From contig NZ_VKCZ01000005.1 of assembly GCF_009299835.1 (NCBI RefSeq), forward strand, positions 124,001-188,000: a DNA stretch of 64,000 nt. The letters are read 5' to 3'. The position numbers and the translations under genes are program-made. The notes beneath the pieces were generated by a model. That model saw only the letters and a program-made list of their open reading frames with translations. It was not told the origin of the DNA and searched no databases. Shown here piece after piece: positions 6,689 to 15,934 of this stretch. Positions within the stretch are counted from its first letter, which is position 1. Each line of letters begins with the position of its first letter. The DNA is from Microlunatus speluncae (lineage in GTDB: Bacteria; Actinomycetota; Actinomycetes; Propionibacteriales; Propionibacteriaceae).

Positions 6689-7900
6689 ATGGCCGTGATC
6701 ATGCACGTCGACATGGACGCGTTCTTCGCGTCCGTGTCGCTGCGCCGGCGCCCCGAGCTGCGCGGCACACCGGTCGTGGTCGGCGGCTCTCCGCGTGGCG
6801 TGGTGTTGTCGGCGAACTACGAGGCCCGGGCCTTCGGGATCCGGTCCGGGATGCCGTCCGGGCGGGCCAAGCGACTCTGCCCGCGGCTGAACTTCATCGA
6901 TCCGACCTTCGACGACTTCTCCTCGGTGGCCAAGGGGATCGTTGCCGTCTTCGAGTCCGTGACCCCGGTGGTCGAGGCCGCCTCGATCGACGAGGCCTAC
7001 CTCGACCTGACCAGCGCGCGGCACCAGTTCAGCTCCCCGTACGCGATCGGCGAGCACGTCCGGGCCGTGGTCTGCGACGAGCAGCAGATCACCTGCTCGG
7101 TCGGCATCGGTCCGTCCAAGTTCGTGGCCAAGATGGCCTCCCGCGCCGCCAAGCCGGACGGGCTGATCGAGGTTCCGCCGCAGCGGGTCGCCGACTTCCT
7201 GCATCCGCTGGCGGTGGAGACGATGTACGGGGTGGGGGAGCCGACCGCGGAGAAGCTGCACCGGCTCGGCATCCGGACCATCGCCGACCTCGCCCGGACC
7301 CCGGTCGGCGCGCTGCGCCAGACCCTCGGCCCGCATCAGTCCCATCAACTGGTCGAGTTGGCCTGGGGCCGGGACCGGACCCGAGTGGTTCCCGGGGTGG
7401 TCGAGCGCGGGGTCGGATCGCAGGAGACGTTCGGCGCCGATACCGAGGACCCCGCCGTCGTCCGCCGGGAGATGCTGCGGATGGCGGCGAAGACGGCGCG
7501 ACGGATGCGCCGGGCCGGCTTCCTCGGTCGGACCGTCACGCTGTCGGTCCGGTTCGCCGACTTCCGCACCCTGTCCCGGTCCAGCACTCTGCCCAGCCCC
7601 ACCGATGTCACCGACGAGATCTACGCGGCCGCGCTGGCGCTCTATCAACGGCTCGGGCTGGACCGGGCCCGGGTGCGCCGGGTCGGGATCAAGGTCGCCG
7701 GGCTGGTCCGGTCCGACCGCGCGGAGCGCCAGCCGTTCCTGGACGATCCGGAGTTCGGCTGGCGGGAGGCCGAGCGCGCCGTCGACGCCGCGGTCGGCAA
7801 GTTCGGCCCGAAGGCGGTGCAGCGGGCCGTGCTCGCCGCCCCACGCAACTGGGTCGCGGCGATGGGGCACCCGGGCCAGCCGGACCGGGAACGGCCCTGA
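6689..7900 (+). CDS. dinB: DNA polymerase IV (Y-family translesion polymerase)
   Basis: A 403-residue Y-family polymerase that copies damaged templates. Catalytic carboxylates are in HVDMDAFFASV (residues 6-16) and SIDEAYLDL near residue 100; the second Phe of DAFFAS is at the steric-gate position. VVVGGSPRGVVLSANYEAR and the little-finger region (GVGSQETFGAD) are also present. GGGAG lies 6 nt before the ATG. It follows the methyltransferase by 46 bp, so the SOS box at 4851 probably controls it. The C-terminus lacks an obvious beta-clamp motif, though a weak one cannot be excluded by eye. Confidence 0.92.
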   Translation: MAVIMHVDMDAFFASVSLRRRPELRGTPVVVGGSPRGVVLSANYEARAFGIRSGMPSGRAKRLCPRLNFIDPTFDDFSSVAKGIVAVFESVTPVVEAASIDEAYLDLTSARHQFSSPYAIGEHVRAVVCDEQQITCSVGIGPSKFVAKMASRAAKPDGLIEVPPQRVADFLHPLAVETMYGVGEPTAEKLHRLGIRTIADLARTPVGALRQTLGPHQSHQLVELAWGRDRTRVVPGVVERGVGSQETFGADTEDPAVVRREMLRMAAKTARRMRRAGFLGRTVTLSVRFADFRTLSRSSTLPSPTDVTDEIYAAALALYQRLGLDRARVRRVGIKVAGLVRSDRAERQPFLDDPEFGWREAERAVDAAVGKFGPKAVQRAVLAAPRNWVAAMGHPGQPDRERP

Positions 7901-8244
7901 CCCGGCCAGCTCCGGTCCTGGCCCGGCCGCGTTGGGCTTGTTGCGCCCCGACCGATCCGCCCGGCCCGACCGATCCGCCCCTTGTTCCGGGGGCGACGGC
8001 CCGGATTCTGGTCAAGTGTGACGAACCTCCCAGTGCCCGCGGTGGGTGCGGTTTGAGCCGCCCGACGGTAGTGTCGGGGTCAGGTCCATCCCGGACCAGG
8101 TGCCAGGGCATCACCGGAGGGTCGTGCCGTGGGTTTTCCTGAGCTGAGGGTGGGCCTAGACTAGGGACCTAAGGCTCACGCCAGGCCAGGGTGTGAGGAC
8201 CGCACAAGTTGCGCCGTTGGCGCTTGGAAGCCGGAGGTGGCCAC
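7901..8244. other. Intergenic region between dinB and the DUF3040 gene
   Basis: 344 bp without a supported gene. CCCGACCGATCCGCCC occurs twice with an 18-bp period (7946-7962 and 7964-7980). A promoter for the next gene is suggested by TTTTCC (8134-8139), 17 bp, and TAGACT (8157-8162), which would leave a leader of about 75 nt. Confidence 0.45.
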
Positions 8245-8640
8245 GTGGCCCTCTCAGAGGAAGAGCAGCGGCTCCTCGAGCAGATGGAAGCCGCCCTCGC
8301 TGCTGAAGACCCGAAGCTGGTTAACACCATGCGCGGCACTGGTCCGCGTCGGGTGCATCGCCGGCGGGCCGCGCTCGCGGGCGTCGGGTTCTTTGCCGGG
8401 TTGGCACTCCTGATCGCAGGAATGTCGACCTATTTGTTCCTCAGTGTGCTCGGGTTCGTGATCATGGTTGCTGCGGCCGTCACGGCGATCTACGCCTGGC
8501 AGCACGTGGGCTCCGGCCCGGATCCCAAGTCTGGTGGGGAGCGGCTCCGCGCCCCTCAGCCGTCGGGTTCGGACAGCACCCGCAACTTCATGGACAAGAT
8601 GGAGGAGCGCTGGCGGCGCCGGCGCGACGAAGGTTTCTGA
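8245..8640 (+). CDS. DUF3040 membrane protein
   Basis: A 131-residue member of the actinobacterial DUF3040 family. It starts with ALSEEEQRLLEQMEAALAAEDP, the family hallmark, has two membrane segments near residues 40-80, and ends in a charged cytoplasmic tail. GGAGG lies 7 nt before the GTG at 8245; an upstream in-frame TTG (8209) would add 12 residues not present in the family. The function is unknown. It is commonly found near the dcw cluster and dinB. Confidence 0.85.
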   Translation: MALSEEEQRLLEQMEAALAAEDPKLVNTMRGTGPRRVHRRRAALAGVGFFAGLALLIAGMSTYLFLSVLGFVIMVAAAVTAIYAWQHVGSGPDPKSGGERLRAPQPSGSDSTRNFMDKMEERWRRRRDEGF

Positions 8641-8658
8641 CCCGAACATCAGACCGAC

Positions 8659-8696
8659 TCAAGGCCCGTCTCTTCCGCTGAAGAAACGGGCCTTGA
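8659..8696 (+). terminator. Rho-independent-like terminator after DUF3040
   Basis: TCAAGGCCCGT (8659-8669) pairs with ACGGGCCTTGA (8686-8696), and TCTTC pairs with GAAGA inside the loop. It begins 19 bp after the DUF3040 stop. Confidence 0.7.
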
Positions 8697-8756
8697 TCAT
8701 GTCCGGTCGTAGTCAGTGGCGATCGTGATCAACCGCGGCCCCGATCGGCCGGACCG

Positions 8757-9104
8757 TCAGCCGGCGTTGGACGCCTCGACCTGCTCGGCCTCCGCGTACG
8801 CCTTCTTGACCTCGGCCGGGATCCGGCCGCGATCCGGCACCCGGTAGCCGCGGGCCTGACCCCAGGCCCGCAGGGTCGAATTCGCCGGGGGCAGGGCGGT
8901 GACGAAGGTGGAGACGCCACCGCGACGAGTTCCGGTGCGGCGAGCCCTCTCGGCATACGGCTCGAAGACGGAGCGCAATTTCGTGGCATTGTCGGTCGAC
9001 AGATCTATTTCGTAATCCACGCCGTCGAGCGCAAAGGTCACGGTCTCGTCGGCGCCCGTTCCATCGAGATCGTCCTGCAGGGTGATCTCAACTCGTCGTG
9101 CCAT
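8757..9104 (-). CDS. lsr2: Lsr2-family nucleoid-associated protein
   Basis: A 115-residue Lsr2 homologue, a small actinobacterial protein that bridges and silences AT-rich DNA. The N-terminal dimerisation half reads RRVEITLQDDLDGT and TVTFALDGVDYEIDL. The C-terminal half has STLRAWGQARGYRVPDRGRI, which contains the RGR minor-groove hook. The length is standard. It is monocistronic; a promoter must lie in 9105-9320, but I could not locate one confidently. Confidence 0.92.
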   Translation of the reverse strand: MARRVEITLQDDLDGTGADETVTFALDGVDYEIDLSTDNATKLRSVFEPYAERARRTGTRRGGVSTFVTALPPANSTLRAWGQARGYRVPDRGRIPAEVKKAYAEAEQVEASNAG

Positions 9105-9321
9105 GGAGTCGCCTTCCTACCTCGGTGAATTCGGGCCCTCACTCGGCTCCGAAGTATTCCATTTCCGGCCGCTGAGCGTCCAGTGTCGGAAACGTCACCG
9201 GTGTCGCCTTCATGGTCCCGGATCTGGCGTCTGACCAGGGATGCGGACGACTTGATCAGAACCGGAGTCCAACCGAGGGCCCGCCGATGCCCGGTTTCCG
9301 GCCGTCTTGCCGCCGGCCGGG

Positions 9322-11559
9322 CTAAAGGCGACGGAATAGTGAACGTGGCAACCAAAAGGCGAGGAATCGACGCCAGCGGCTTTGTGGTTCGGCGAGCCCG
9401 TAGCGCACGGTCCGGGTGATTTCGGGCAATTCATCGAGCTGCTCGTCGGGCGCCGATCGGGCATAGCGGGATCGTTCCACCAGAATCGCGACGCTGGTCA
9501 TTCCGTCGGCCTGATCTCGATCCAGCTGATCCGCGACTCCGGCCCCGATCTGGCGCGGCGACCCCTCCGGCCAGCGGCCACCGAGATCGACCATGGTGTC
9601 CCGGATCTCCCGCCAGGCACCCTCGACCCGATCAAGATCATCCTGGTTCGCACTCAACCGGCTGGTCCGGCGGTGGATCCGTAGCGTGGCCGGCGCGGCC
9701 AGCACCAGCAGCACCAGCAGGCCGATGCCGATCCCCGCCACGACCTGCAACGGATCGCTGCCGGCCTGGGTCTGGTCGACCGGGCCGTCGGTCGGAGCCT
9801 GACTCGGCCCGGCGGACGGCTCGTTCGGCCCGGAGGTCGACTGCTCGGACGGCACAGTGGTCGGGTCCGGCCCCTCGTTGCCGGCCGACGGCGGCACCGA
9901 CCAGTCCGGCACCGAGCCGGCCTGACTGGCCGGCGTCGGCTCGAACCGGACCCAGCCGTAGCCCGAGAAGTACAGCTCCGGCCAGGCGTGCATCTTGTGA
10001 TTGGTCACCGTGTAGGTGCCGTCGCTGTTCCGGTCGCCGGGCAGGAAGCCGATGGTCACCCGGGACGGGATTCCCGCCACCCGCGCCATCATCGCCATCG
10101 CTCCGGCGAACTGCTCGCAATAGCCGCGCTTGTCCCGGAGCAGGAAGTTCTCCAACGCCTGATAGCCGCTGCCGGGCAGCGGCCGGGTGTCGTAACGGAA
10201 CTGCCCGCTGCGCAGGAACGCCTGGATCGCGGTGGCCCGTTCGAAGGCCGACGACGAGTCCTCGGTCACCTCGGCGGTCAGGTCCCTCAGGCTCTGCGGC
10301 AGATCGTCCGGGACCGTGGTCGTGATCGCGGAGTCCTGCGGCGTGCCGGCGGCCGCCAGCGACAGTTGCTCACTGGTCGGCGCGATGTCGACGCTCTCCA
10401 CCGAATAGCTCAGCCCGGCCACCTGGCGCCGTCGTACGTCCTCGCTGCCCATCGCCAGGATCGACAACGCACCGGGGTCGAATCCCCAGGCGCCGTCGGC
10501 GTTGAAGCTGCGCGGCGCATACGGGGCCGGCAGATACTCCGACTCGAAGCCGTCGGTGACCGTGATCGAGGTCTGCCGGCGCGGCGCCGGCTCGGTGGTG
10601 ACGCCGGGGATCTGGCCCAGCCGGTCGCCCGGGGTGACCTGGATCTGCACCGGGGACCAGCCGGCGTTGCCGAACTGGGGCAGCGTGGTCAGCCGCAGGT
10701 AGGTGCCGGACTGACGGTTGGACTCGGTCACCGACCGGTATTTGATCACCGGCCGCTCCGCGGCCTGGGTCAGGTTCCGGCGCAGGTCGAGGGTCGGATC
10801 GCCCAGTTGCAGCGGACCGTTGCCGCCGGGGCCGCGACCGAAACCGATCCCGGACACCGACAGGGTCGGCACCACCAACGACGCGATCACGGTGATGATC
10901 AACGCCGGCACGGCCAGATAGCCGGCCGCCCGCCAGACCACCGGCGCGGCGGCGCCCATCGTCTCGGACGAGTCGAGGGACAACCCACGGGTCCAGCGGG
11001 CGTTGGCGTTCAGCCCGTCGGCGATCAAGATCGCCAGGTAGCCGACGGCGACCAGCCCGAAGCTGATGATCGAGGCGTCCTGGGTCAGCCCGAGGGCCGG
11101 CACCAGATACAGCGCGGTCGGCGGGGCGAAGGCCCAGCCCGGCCGGCCGACGCCGCCGACCAGCAGGTCGGTCAGCACCATCACGATGCCGACCGCGGTG
11201 ACGAAGATCAACGTCACGCCGTCGTTCGGCTCCATCGGCGACGACTGGGTCTGCATGTGCGTGATCCCGGACTGCCACTGCTCAGCCAACCCGCCGTACC
11301 AGGTGGCCGAGGTCGACTCGTTCATCGACCAGGTGAGCATGCTCAGGGCCAGCCCGAGCACGGCGACCTGGATCGCGAACACGGCGGTCGGGCCCAGCCG
11401 GGCGCGGCGCAGCAGCAGGGTGATCAGCCCGAGGGTGAGCACCAGCAGCCAGCCGAGGACCAGATAGCGGCCGTCGCTGGTCAACGGCCGGATGGTCAGG
11501 GACGCCAACAGGACGGCGATGGTCACCGCGACGGTGCTGCGATCGGTGGCGCGCATCAT
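9322..11559 (-). CDS. TgpA-like transmembrane transglutaminase-domain protein
   Basis: A 745-residue protein: a cluster of hydrophobic segments (about residues 10-250, DUF3488/TgpA N-terminal domain), an extracytoplasmic transglutaminase-like domain, a Pro/Ser/Thr-rich stretch, one membrane helix near residue 620 and a cytoplasmic tail. The transglutaminase core has the nucleophile Cys481 in KRGYCEQFAG and His524 in KMHAWPELYF; the third position reads VRFEPTP, with Glu where Asp is common. The ATG at 11559 overlaps the DUF58 stop (ATGA). With MoxR and DUF58 it forms a conserved trio whose substrate is unknown. A longer reading to 12045 is an artefact of the overlapping DUF58 gene. Confidence 0.85.
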   Translation of the reverse strand: MMRATDRSTVAVTIAVLLASLTIRPLTSDGRYLVLGWLLVLTLGLITLLLRRARLGPTAVFAIQVAVLGLALSMLTWSMNESTSATWYGGLAEQWQSGITHMQTQSSPMEPNDGVTLIFVTAVGIVMVLTDLLVGGVGRPGWAFAPPTALYLVPALGLTQDASIISFGLVAVGYLAILIADGLNANARWTRGLSLDSSETMGAAAPVVWRAAGYLAVPALIITVIASLVVPTLSVSGIGFGRGPGGNGPLQLGDPTLDLRRNLTQAAERPVIKYRSVTESNRQSGTYLRLTTLPQFGNAGWSPVQIQVTPGDRLGQIPGVTTEPAPRRQTSITVTDGFESEYLPAPYAPRSFNADGAWGFDPGALSILAMGSEDVRRRQVAGLSYSVESVDIAPTSEQLSLAAAGTPQDSAITTTVPDDLPQSLRDLTAEVTEDSSSAFERATAIQAFLRSGQFRYDTRPLPGSGYQALENFLLRDKRGYCEQFAGAMAMMARVAGIPSRVTIGFLPGDRNSDGTYTVTNHKMHAWPELYFSGYGWVRFEPTPASQAGSVPDWSVPPSAGNEGPDPTTVPSEQSTSGPNEPSAGPSQAPTDGPVDQTQAGSDPLQVVAGIGIGLLVLLVLAAPATLRIHRRTSRLSANQDDLDRVEGAWREIRDTMVDLGGRWPEGSPRQIGAGVADQLDRDQADGMTSVAILVERSRYARSAPDEQLDELPEITRTVRYGLAEPQSRWRRFLAFWLPRSLFRRL

Positions 11560-12824
11560 CCCACCCGGCTCAGCTCGTTCAGGCCGGCCCAGGCGTCGCC
11601 GACCGAGGTCGTCCGGTCCGCCTGCACCACCCGCCACTGGTTGTCCAGTAGCACCTTCCGGGCCAGGTCGGCCGCCTCCTTGCGCCGCTCGTCCTCCTCC
11701 TCGCCGGCGAACGTGGCGACGTCCAGGACGATGGCCAGGCCGCGGGCCCGGCTGCCGCGGACCCGGAGCAGCACCTCGGCGTCGGCCGGGGTGAGCCGGC
11801 CGAGGATGGCGACGATCAACTGCCCGGGCCGGTCGGCGTTCGCCGACTCGACCGCGTAGTGCAGCGACCGGGTCGATCGCGGCCGCAGGTCGGTCAGCCG
11901 CTCCACCACCAGTTGCTTGCTGGCCGAACTGTGCTGGCCCATAGCGCCGCTGATGTGCAGCGGCCCGCCGGCGTCGAAGATCTCGACGCTGAACCCGGTG
12001 TCCAGGAAGTGGGTGGCCACCGAGCCGGCGGCCGAGATCGCCCATTCGATCGAGTTGTGCATGCCGCGGCCGGCGTGGGCCGAGTCGCGGGAGTCGAGCA
12101 GGATGCTGGCGCTCGGATCCCAGGCCTGTTCCTCGCGGCGCACCATCAGCTGATCCCGGCGCGCGGTCGACCGCCAGTGCACCCGGCGGACGTCGTCGCC
12201 GTGCCGGTACTCCCGGATCAGCGCGTCGTCGGCGCCGACCACGCCGATCCGGTGCGGCTGCGCTTCGCCGGTGCTGCCGGCGCCGCCGGCCGCCCGCAGC
12301 GGCGGCAGCGGAACGATGTCGGGCGTCACCATCACCTCGCTGGAGGCGACGAACTGCCGGTCCATCCGGACCAGCCCGAACGGGTCCGTGGTGCGCACCA
12401 TCAGCGGCCCGGTACGAAACCGCCCGCGCACCCGCCCGAGCAGCGGATACTCCACCTCACGGCGCCAGTTCAGCGTGGCCCGGTCGATCAGGAAGCGCGG
12501 CCGGTTGCCCAGCTCGCGCGGCACCGCGTCCTCCAACATCAGGATGCCGATCGGCAGCCGGCCCTGCTGACCGAGGACGATCCGGCCTCGCATCGGTGAG
12601 CCGAGCGCGACCTGGGCCGGCTCGACCGACCGTTCGCAGGACAGTCGCAGCCGGGTCCGGGCGACCAGGATGGCGGCCAGGATCGGCAGCACCAGCAACA
12701 GCAGGCCGAGCCGCATGATGTCGCGCTGGTCGCTGACCACCCCGACCAGGGTCACGATCACCCCGACGACGGTGAAGATCCGGCCGCGGCCGGTGAGCAG
12801 TTGCCAGAATTTCGTGCCGTGCAC
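11556..12824 (-). CDS. DUF58 domain protein
   Basis: A 422-residue protein with two N-terminal membrane segments (residues 10-55) and a cytoplasmic vWA-like DUF58 region. The signature REYRHGDDVRRVHWRSTARRD is near residue 200. DUF58 proteins accompany MoxR ATPases and are thought to be their targets or adaptors. It lies between moxR (25-bp gap) and the transglutaminase gene (4-bp overlap), so it is one operon with them. Confidence 0.85.
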   Translation of the reverse strand: MHGTKFWQLLTGRGRIFTVVGVIVTLVGVVSDQRDIMRLGLLLLVLPILAAILVARTRLRLSCERSVEPAQVALGSPMRGRIVLGQQGRLPIGILMLEDAVPRELGNRPRFLIDRATLNWRREVEYPLLGRVRGRFRTGPLMVRTTDPFGLVRMDRQFVASSEVMVTPDIVPLPPLRAAGGAGSTGEAQPHRIGVVGADDALIREYRHGDDVRRVHWRSTARRDQLMVRREEQAWDPSASILLDSRDSAHAGRGMHNSIEWAISAAGSVATHFLDTGFSVEIFDAGGPLHISGAMGQHSSASKQLVVERLTDLRPRSTRSLHYAVESANADRPGQLIVAILGRLTPADAEVLLRVRGSRARGLAIVLDVATFAGEEEDERRKEAADLARKVLLDNQWRVVQADRTTSVGDAWAGLNELSRVG

Positions 12825-12849
12825 CCCGACTCCTCTTCAGTGTCGCGAG

Positions 12850-13899
12850 TCAGGCCTGGCGGGCCGGCGCGTTCTGCCGGTCGCGCCGCCGTTCCGTCCG
12901 GGTCGGTGCCTCGGCCGGATTGCGATCCGGGATGTGCACCGAGGAGACGGCGGTGGAGATGATGTCGGCCACGGTCCGCCGGGCCAGCTGGGCGTCGGTC
13001 GACGGCAGCACCCGGTGGGCGAGGACGGACACGGCGAGGGTGCCGACGTCGTCCGGGGTGACGTAGTCCCGGCCGGACAGCGCGGCGAAGGCGCGGCTGG
13101 CGCGGAGCAGCTGCAGGCTGGCCCGGGGCGACGCGCCGATCCGCAGATCCCGGGTGTTCCGGGTCGCGTTGACGACGGCGACGATGTACTGCTTCACCGA
13201 CTGGGAGACGTACACGCCACGGACCGCCGTGATCAGCCCGCGCACGGTGAGGCCGTCGGTGACCGGCCGCAGATCGGCCAGCGGATCCGACGACCCGTGT
13301 GAGTCGAGCATGTCCAACTCGGCGTTCGGCGTCGGGTAGCCCATCTGGATCCGGGCCATGAACCGGTCCCGCTGCGCCTCGGGGAGGGGATAGGTGCCCT
13401 CCATCTCGATCGGGTTCTGGGTCGCCACCACCATGAACGGCGTCTCGAGCAGATAGGTGGTGCCGTCGACACTGACCTGTCGCTCTTCCATCGACTCCAG
13501 CAGCGCCGACTGGGTCTTCGGCGAGGCCCGGTTGATCTCGTCGCCGACGACGATGTTGGCGAAGATGCCGCCCGGCTTGAACTCGAAGTCCCGGGTCTCC
13601 TGGTTGAAGACCGAGACCCCGGTGATGTCGGAGGGCAGCAGGTCCGGGGTGAACTGCACCCGGCGCACCGTGCAGTCGATCGACCGGCCGAGGGCCTTCG
13701 CCAGCATCGTCTTGCCGACGCCGGGCACGTCCTCCACCAGCAGGTGGCCTTCGGCGAGCAGCACGACGAGCGCCAGGTCAACGGCGCTGCGCTTGCCCTC
13801 GATGATTCCCTCGATGGCCTCGCGGACCTCGCCCATCACGCGCACAACATCAGTGAGGGAATACGAACCGTCTCCGGTTCTGGCGTAGCTCAAGGTCAC
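12850..13899 (-). CDS. MoxR-family AAA+ ATPase
   Basis: A 349-residue MoxR ATPase. Walker A is VPGVGKTMLAKALG, Walker B is VVGDEINRASPKTQ, followed by sensor-1 ATQNPIEMEGTYPLPEAQ. Family members act as chaperones for vWA-type partners; here the likely partner is the adjacent DUF58 protein. The GTG at 13899 is chosen because GGAGG lies a few bases upstream; an in-frame ATG at 13953 lies further into the promoter side. A 270-bp divergent region separates it from mraZ. Confidence 0.88.
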   Translation of the reverse strand: MTLSYARTGDGSYSLTDVVRVMGEVREAIEGIIEGKRSAVDLALVVLLAEGHLLVEDVPGVGKTMLAKALGRSIDCTVRRVQFTPDLLPSDITGVSVFNQETRDFEFKPGGIFANIVVGDEINRASPKTQSALLESMEERQVSVDGTTYLLETPFMVVATQNPIEMEGTYPLPEAQRDRFMARIQMGYPTPNAELDMLDSHGSSDPLADLRPVTDGLTVRGLITAVRGVYVSQSVKQYIVAVVNATRNTRDLRIGASPRASLQLLRASRAFAALSGRDYVTPDDVGTLAVSVLAHRVLPSTDAQLARRTVADIISTAVSSVHIPDRNPAEAPTRTERRRDRQNAPARQA

Positions 13900-14095
13900 C
13901 TGTCCTCCGTGTCTTAGGTCGACCGTCTCATCGGCAGCGCGCCAAAGCGGCACAAGGTGTCAATGGGAGGAAGTTCCCACGATGACCATACGCGGTGATT
14001 CGCCCTTCCGGTGACCGTGGACCGGTTTCGGGATCGTACGGCCGCCGGGCGGTGGGGACACGGATGGGGGGAGGTTGGGGCGAAAAGGGTGCCAA

Positions 14096-14131
14096 GTGGA
14101 GTGAAGTGGAGTATGGTGGCGGAAAGTGGAG
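14096..14131 (+). promoter_or_regulatory. Four MraZ-binding repeats with 10-bp period
   Basis: GTGGAG, GTGGAG, GTGGCG and GTGGAG start at 14096, 14106, 14116 and 14126, each separated by 4 bp. This is the known MraZ operator layout (GTGG[AT]G with short spacers), and a fifth GTGGAG lies at 14147. TATGGT at 14112 overlaps the boxes and could be the -10. Autorepression of the dcw cluster by MraZ is the expected role. Confidence 0.8.
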
Positions 14132-14168
14132 CAGATCGGGCTGATTGTGGAGCCAGGAGGTGGTCGCC

Positions 14169-14597
14169 GTGTTTCTCGGCACCCACACTCCGAAGCTCGA
14201 CGAGAAGGGCCGACTGATCCTCCCGGCGAAGTTTCGAGATGAACTGGCGGACGGACTGGTGATCACCCGAGCGCAGGATCGATGCCTGGCGATCTGGCCC
14301 GTCGCGACGTTCATCGAGCAGACCCAAGCCCTGAGGAATGCCCCCTCCAGCAGTAAGCAGGTGCGCGACTACCAACGGATGCTGGCCTCCGGTGCCTCGG
14401 ACGAGACGCCGGACAAGCAAGGGCGGATCACCATCCCGCCGCATCTGCGGACGTACGCGGGCCTGGACAAGGACTGCGTGGTGGTGGGGGCGATGAATCG
14501 GGTGGAGGTCTGGGATGCCGCGGCCTGGGAGTCCTACGCGGGCGAACAGGAGACGGCTTTCGCCGAGATGAACGACGAGGTCTTCCCGGGCTTGTAA
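14169..14597 (+). CDS. mraZ: MraZ transcriptional regulator of the dcw cluster
   Basis: A 142-residue protein with two AbrB-like MraZ repeats, each carrying the DXXXR DNA-binding motif: [17 protein letters not shown] at residues 9-25 and [16 protein letters not shown] near residue 85. AGGAGG ends 8 nt before the GTG at 14169; reading from an upstream in-frame ATG would add residues absent from the family. It is the first gene of the division/cell-wall cluster and probably represses it through the boxes just upstream. Confidence 0.95.
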   Translation: MFLGTHTPKLDEKGRLILPAKFRDELADGLVITRAQDRCLAIWPVATFIEQTQALRNAPSSSKQVRDYQRMLASGASDETPDKQGRITIPPHLRTYAGLDKDCVVVGAMNRVEVWDAAAWESYAGEQETAFAEMNDEVFPGL

Positions 14598-14678
14598 CCG
14601 CGAGCCGCCCGAGAAGGAGCAGGACCCACGCACCACCGAGCTGTGAGAACTGAATAAGCGGTCGATGAGAAGCAGCGA

Positions 14679-14785
14679 GCTCGTGTCTCCAGGCTTCAAC
14701 CCGACGATCCGGCTCCCTGGCGCACCTTCCCCGGTGCCAGGTAGCACTTCCCGCGGATCTCGGGTTGAAACCTGCCGACACGAGC
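14679..14785 (+). ncRNA. Structured leader RNA upstream of rsmH (mraW-motif-like)
   Basis: Three nested helices span 107 nt: GCTCGTGTC (14679-14687) with GACACGAGC (14777-14785); a 15-bp helix with a single mismatch between 14690-14704 and 14760-14774; and an inner hairpin CCTGG...CCAGG (14716-14741) that also contains CACC/GGTG. The position between mraZ and rsmH matches the actinobacterial mraW RNA motif known near mraW (rsmH). Identity is by recall of the motif, not by a covariance search. It likely acts as a cis element in the dcw mRNA. Confidence 0.75.
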
Positions 14786-14902
14786 CGCCTGCTTGCCGGC
14801 CGAACGTGGACGGAACAGCAAACGCACAGTGGGGGTCGAGATGAGGCTGATCGAGATCGTGGTCCGGTCAGCCAGCCCTGCTCACCTCCGCGGGCGGTAC
14901 GG

Positions 14903-15934
14903 ATGAGCGAAGAGCCCCGCCATGTTCCCGTCCTGCTCGGCCGGATCGTCGAATTGCTGGCGCCGGCCCTGGGGCCGACGCCGGACGATCCGCAGCCGGT
15001 GTTCGTCGACTGCACCACCGGGCTCGGCGGCCACTCGGCCGCGCTGCTCGACGCCTGCCCGGCCGCCCGGCTGATCGGGCTCGACCGCGACCCCGAGGCG
15101 CTGGCCGAGGCGACCCGTCGGCTGAGCCGGTACGGCGACCGGGTGCGCCTGATCCGCGCCGTGTACGACGAACTGCCCGAGGTCCTGGCCGATGCCGGGC
15201 TGAGCACGGTCCGGGCGATCCTGTTCGACCTCGGCCTGTCCTCGCTGCAGATCGACCGGGCCGAGCGCGGGTTCGCGTACGCCGTCGACGCGCCGCTGGA
15301 CATGCGGATGGGCCAGGACCAGCCGCTCACCGCGGCCGACGTGCTGAACACGTACGACGTCGCCGAGCTGACCCGGATCCTGCGCGTCTACGGCGAGGAA
15401 CGCTTCGCCGACCGGATCGCCCGGCGGATCGTCACCGAGCGGACGACCGAGCCGTTCACCACCTCGGCCCGGCTGGTCACCCTGCTGCAGCGGGCGATCC
15501 CGGCCAAGTCGGCCAAGACCGGCGGCCACCCGGCCAAGCGGACGTTCCAGGCGCTGCGGATCGAGGTCAACGCCGAGCTCGCCGCGCTCGAGGCGGCGCT
15601 GCCCGCGGCGGTGACCGCGCTCGCGCCCGGCGGCCGGATCGCGGTGCTGGCGTACCACTCGTTGGAGGACCGGATGGTGAAGCGGACGTTCGCCGCCGGC
15701 GCGACCGACCGGGCGCCGCGCGGCCTGCCGGTGGTGCCGGACGAGTTGCGGCCGGAGCTGACCCTGCTCACCCGGGGGGCGGAACGACCGGAACCGGCCG
15801 AGGTCGAGCTCAATCCGCGCGCGGCCTCGGCCCGGCTGCGGGCGGCGATGAAGATCGAGCGCTCGGAGCTCGGGGGCACGAAGCCCGGGGGCGCGACAGG
15901 CGGGAGTCAAGGAATGGGGGAGAAGGCGGCGTGA
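14903..15934 (+). CDS. rsmH: 16S rRNA (cytosine-1402-N4)-methyltransferase
   Basis: A 343-residue SAM-dependent enzyme that methylates C1402 in the ribosomal P site. The N-terminus [14 protein letters not shown] is diagnostic; motif I is [16 protein letters not shown], with [11 protein letters not shown] and [13 protein letters not shown] after it. The C-terminal [19 protein letters not shown] is also typical. The ATG at 14903 is chosen because it gives the canonical N-terminus. It overlaps ftsL by 4 bp (GTGA). No strong ribosome site is seen, so the upstream RNA structure may influence its translation. Confidence 0.95.
   Translation: MSEEPRHVPVLLGRIVELLAPALGPTPDDPQPVFVDCTTGLGGHSAALLDACPAARLIGLDRDPEALAEATRRLSRYGDRVRLIRAVYDELPEVLADAGLSTVRAILFDLGLSSLQIDRAERGFAYAVDAPLDMRMGQDQPLTAADVLNTYDVAELTRILRVYGEERFADRIARRIVTERTTEPFTTSARLVTLLQRAIPAKSAKTGGHPAKRTFQALRIEVNAELAALEAALPAAVTALAPGGRIAVLAYHSLEDRMVKRTFAAGATDRAPRGLPVVPDELRPELTLLTRGAERPEPAEVELNPRAASARLRAAMKIERSELGGTKPGGATGGSQGMGEKAA

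Noticed and set aside
11560..12045. N-terminal extension of the transglutaminase protein to 12045
   Set aside because: The extra residues are the out-of-frame DUF58 gene; the membrane-protein start at 11559 has an ATGA overlap.
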